A DNA stretch of 5,291 nucleotides from Halonatronomonas sp051745425 (GTDB lineage: Bacteria; Bacillota; Halanaerobiia; Halanaerobiales; Halarsenatibacteraceae): assembly GCA_051745425.1 (NCBI GenBank), contig JBNJEB010000109.1, positions 1 through 5,291 of the forward strand, given 5' to 3'. The notes below the pieces were generated by a model. The model was not told the origin of the DNA. It did not search any database and saw nothing but the letters and a program-made list of their open reading frames with translations. The first letter of the stretch is position 1, and each line of letters starts with the position of its first letter. A program made the translations under genes and the position numbers. Of the stretch, positions 5,151 to 5,291 are shown piece by piece.

Positions 5151-5291
5151 TAATATTCCCCTTTCTTTTTGAAGTCGTATTTTAACATTAATATATTTTG
5201 AGTTTTTGAAGTAATTTTAAACCTATCATCAATTCTTTCTCCTACAATCCAGATAATTCTACCCTCTGCATCAACTAAAATAGGAATCCTA
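5150..5291 (-). CDS. tilS: tRNA(Ile)-lysidine synthetase, C-terminal end only
   Basis: The last 46 residues plus TAA (5152-5150) of a gene entering from the right edge. The segment reads RIPILVDAEGRIIWIVGERI, continues DDRFKIT and ends LKYDFKKKGEY. The pattern IPILVD-x-x-GRI-x-W-V-G-x-RID-x-RFK is the usual end of the TilS C-terminal domain, which recognises tRNA. TilS attaches lysine to C34 of the CAU-anticodon isoleucine tRNA so that it reads AUA codons. The catalytic PP-loop domain with SGGxDS is outside the window. Position directly before hpt and ftsH strengthens the call, since the match rests on only 46 residues. The stop overlaps the hpt ATG by one base. Confidence 0.9.
   Translation of the reverse strand, partial: RIPILVDAEGRIIWIVGERIDDRFKITSKTQNILMLKYDFKKKGEY

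Noticed and set aside
1..5291. CRISPR array, tRNA/rRNA genes, insertion sequence or prophage traces
   Set aside because: No spaced direct repeats, no tRNA-like cloverleaf, no transposase and no terminal inverted repeats were seen; gene content is chromosomal core.

Overview
All genes in this 5.3 kb window lie on the minus strand, so the transcriptional order runs from high to low coordinates: tilS (3' end only), hpt, ftsH, a 28-codon leader ORF, hutH, folT (missing only its extreme 3' end). AT-rich DNA, tight spacing, strong GGAGG-type ribosome binding sites, the tilS-hpt-ftsH order and a tetrahydrofolate (THF) riboswitch together point to a low-GC anaerobic Firmicute (Clostridia-like). The very acidic FtsH tail would suit a halophilic lineage such as Halanaerobiales, but that placement is a guess.

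Right end (about 4480-5291): the last 46 codons of tilS (tRNA-Ile lysidine synthetase) overlap the hpt start by one base (TAATG), so tRNA maturation and purine salvage genes are translationally linked. ftsH follows after 110 bp with its own strong extended -10 promoter and a TTG start. A clear intrinsic terminator ends ftsH at 2469-2506.

Middle (about 2272-2468): a promoter directly after that terminator drives a leader of about 155 nt ahead of hutH. The leader holds a 10-bp inverted repeat whose loop presents a ribosome binding site and AUG, then a 28-codon ORF, then a terminator-like hairpin inside the 3' end of that ORF with the stop codon in its U-tract. The 3' arm of this hairpin can instead pair with the hutH Shine-Dalgarno sequence. 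This looks like a translation-dependent attenuator and is the least explained part of the window.

Left end (1-2271): hutH encodes a complete histidine ammonia-lyase with all the catalytic residues expected. Nine bases after its stop begins a strong promoter for folT, the folate-binding S component of an ECF transporter. The folT leader is a THF riboswitch whose helices and pseudoknot can be traced base by base, followed by a probable translational switch next to the folT ribosome binding site. No other hut genes and no ECF energising module (EcfA/EcfA'/EcfT) are visible. No terminator separates hutH from folT, so hutH transcripts may enter the folate riboswitch.
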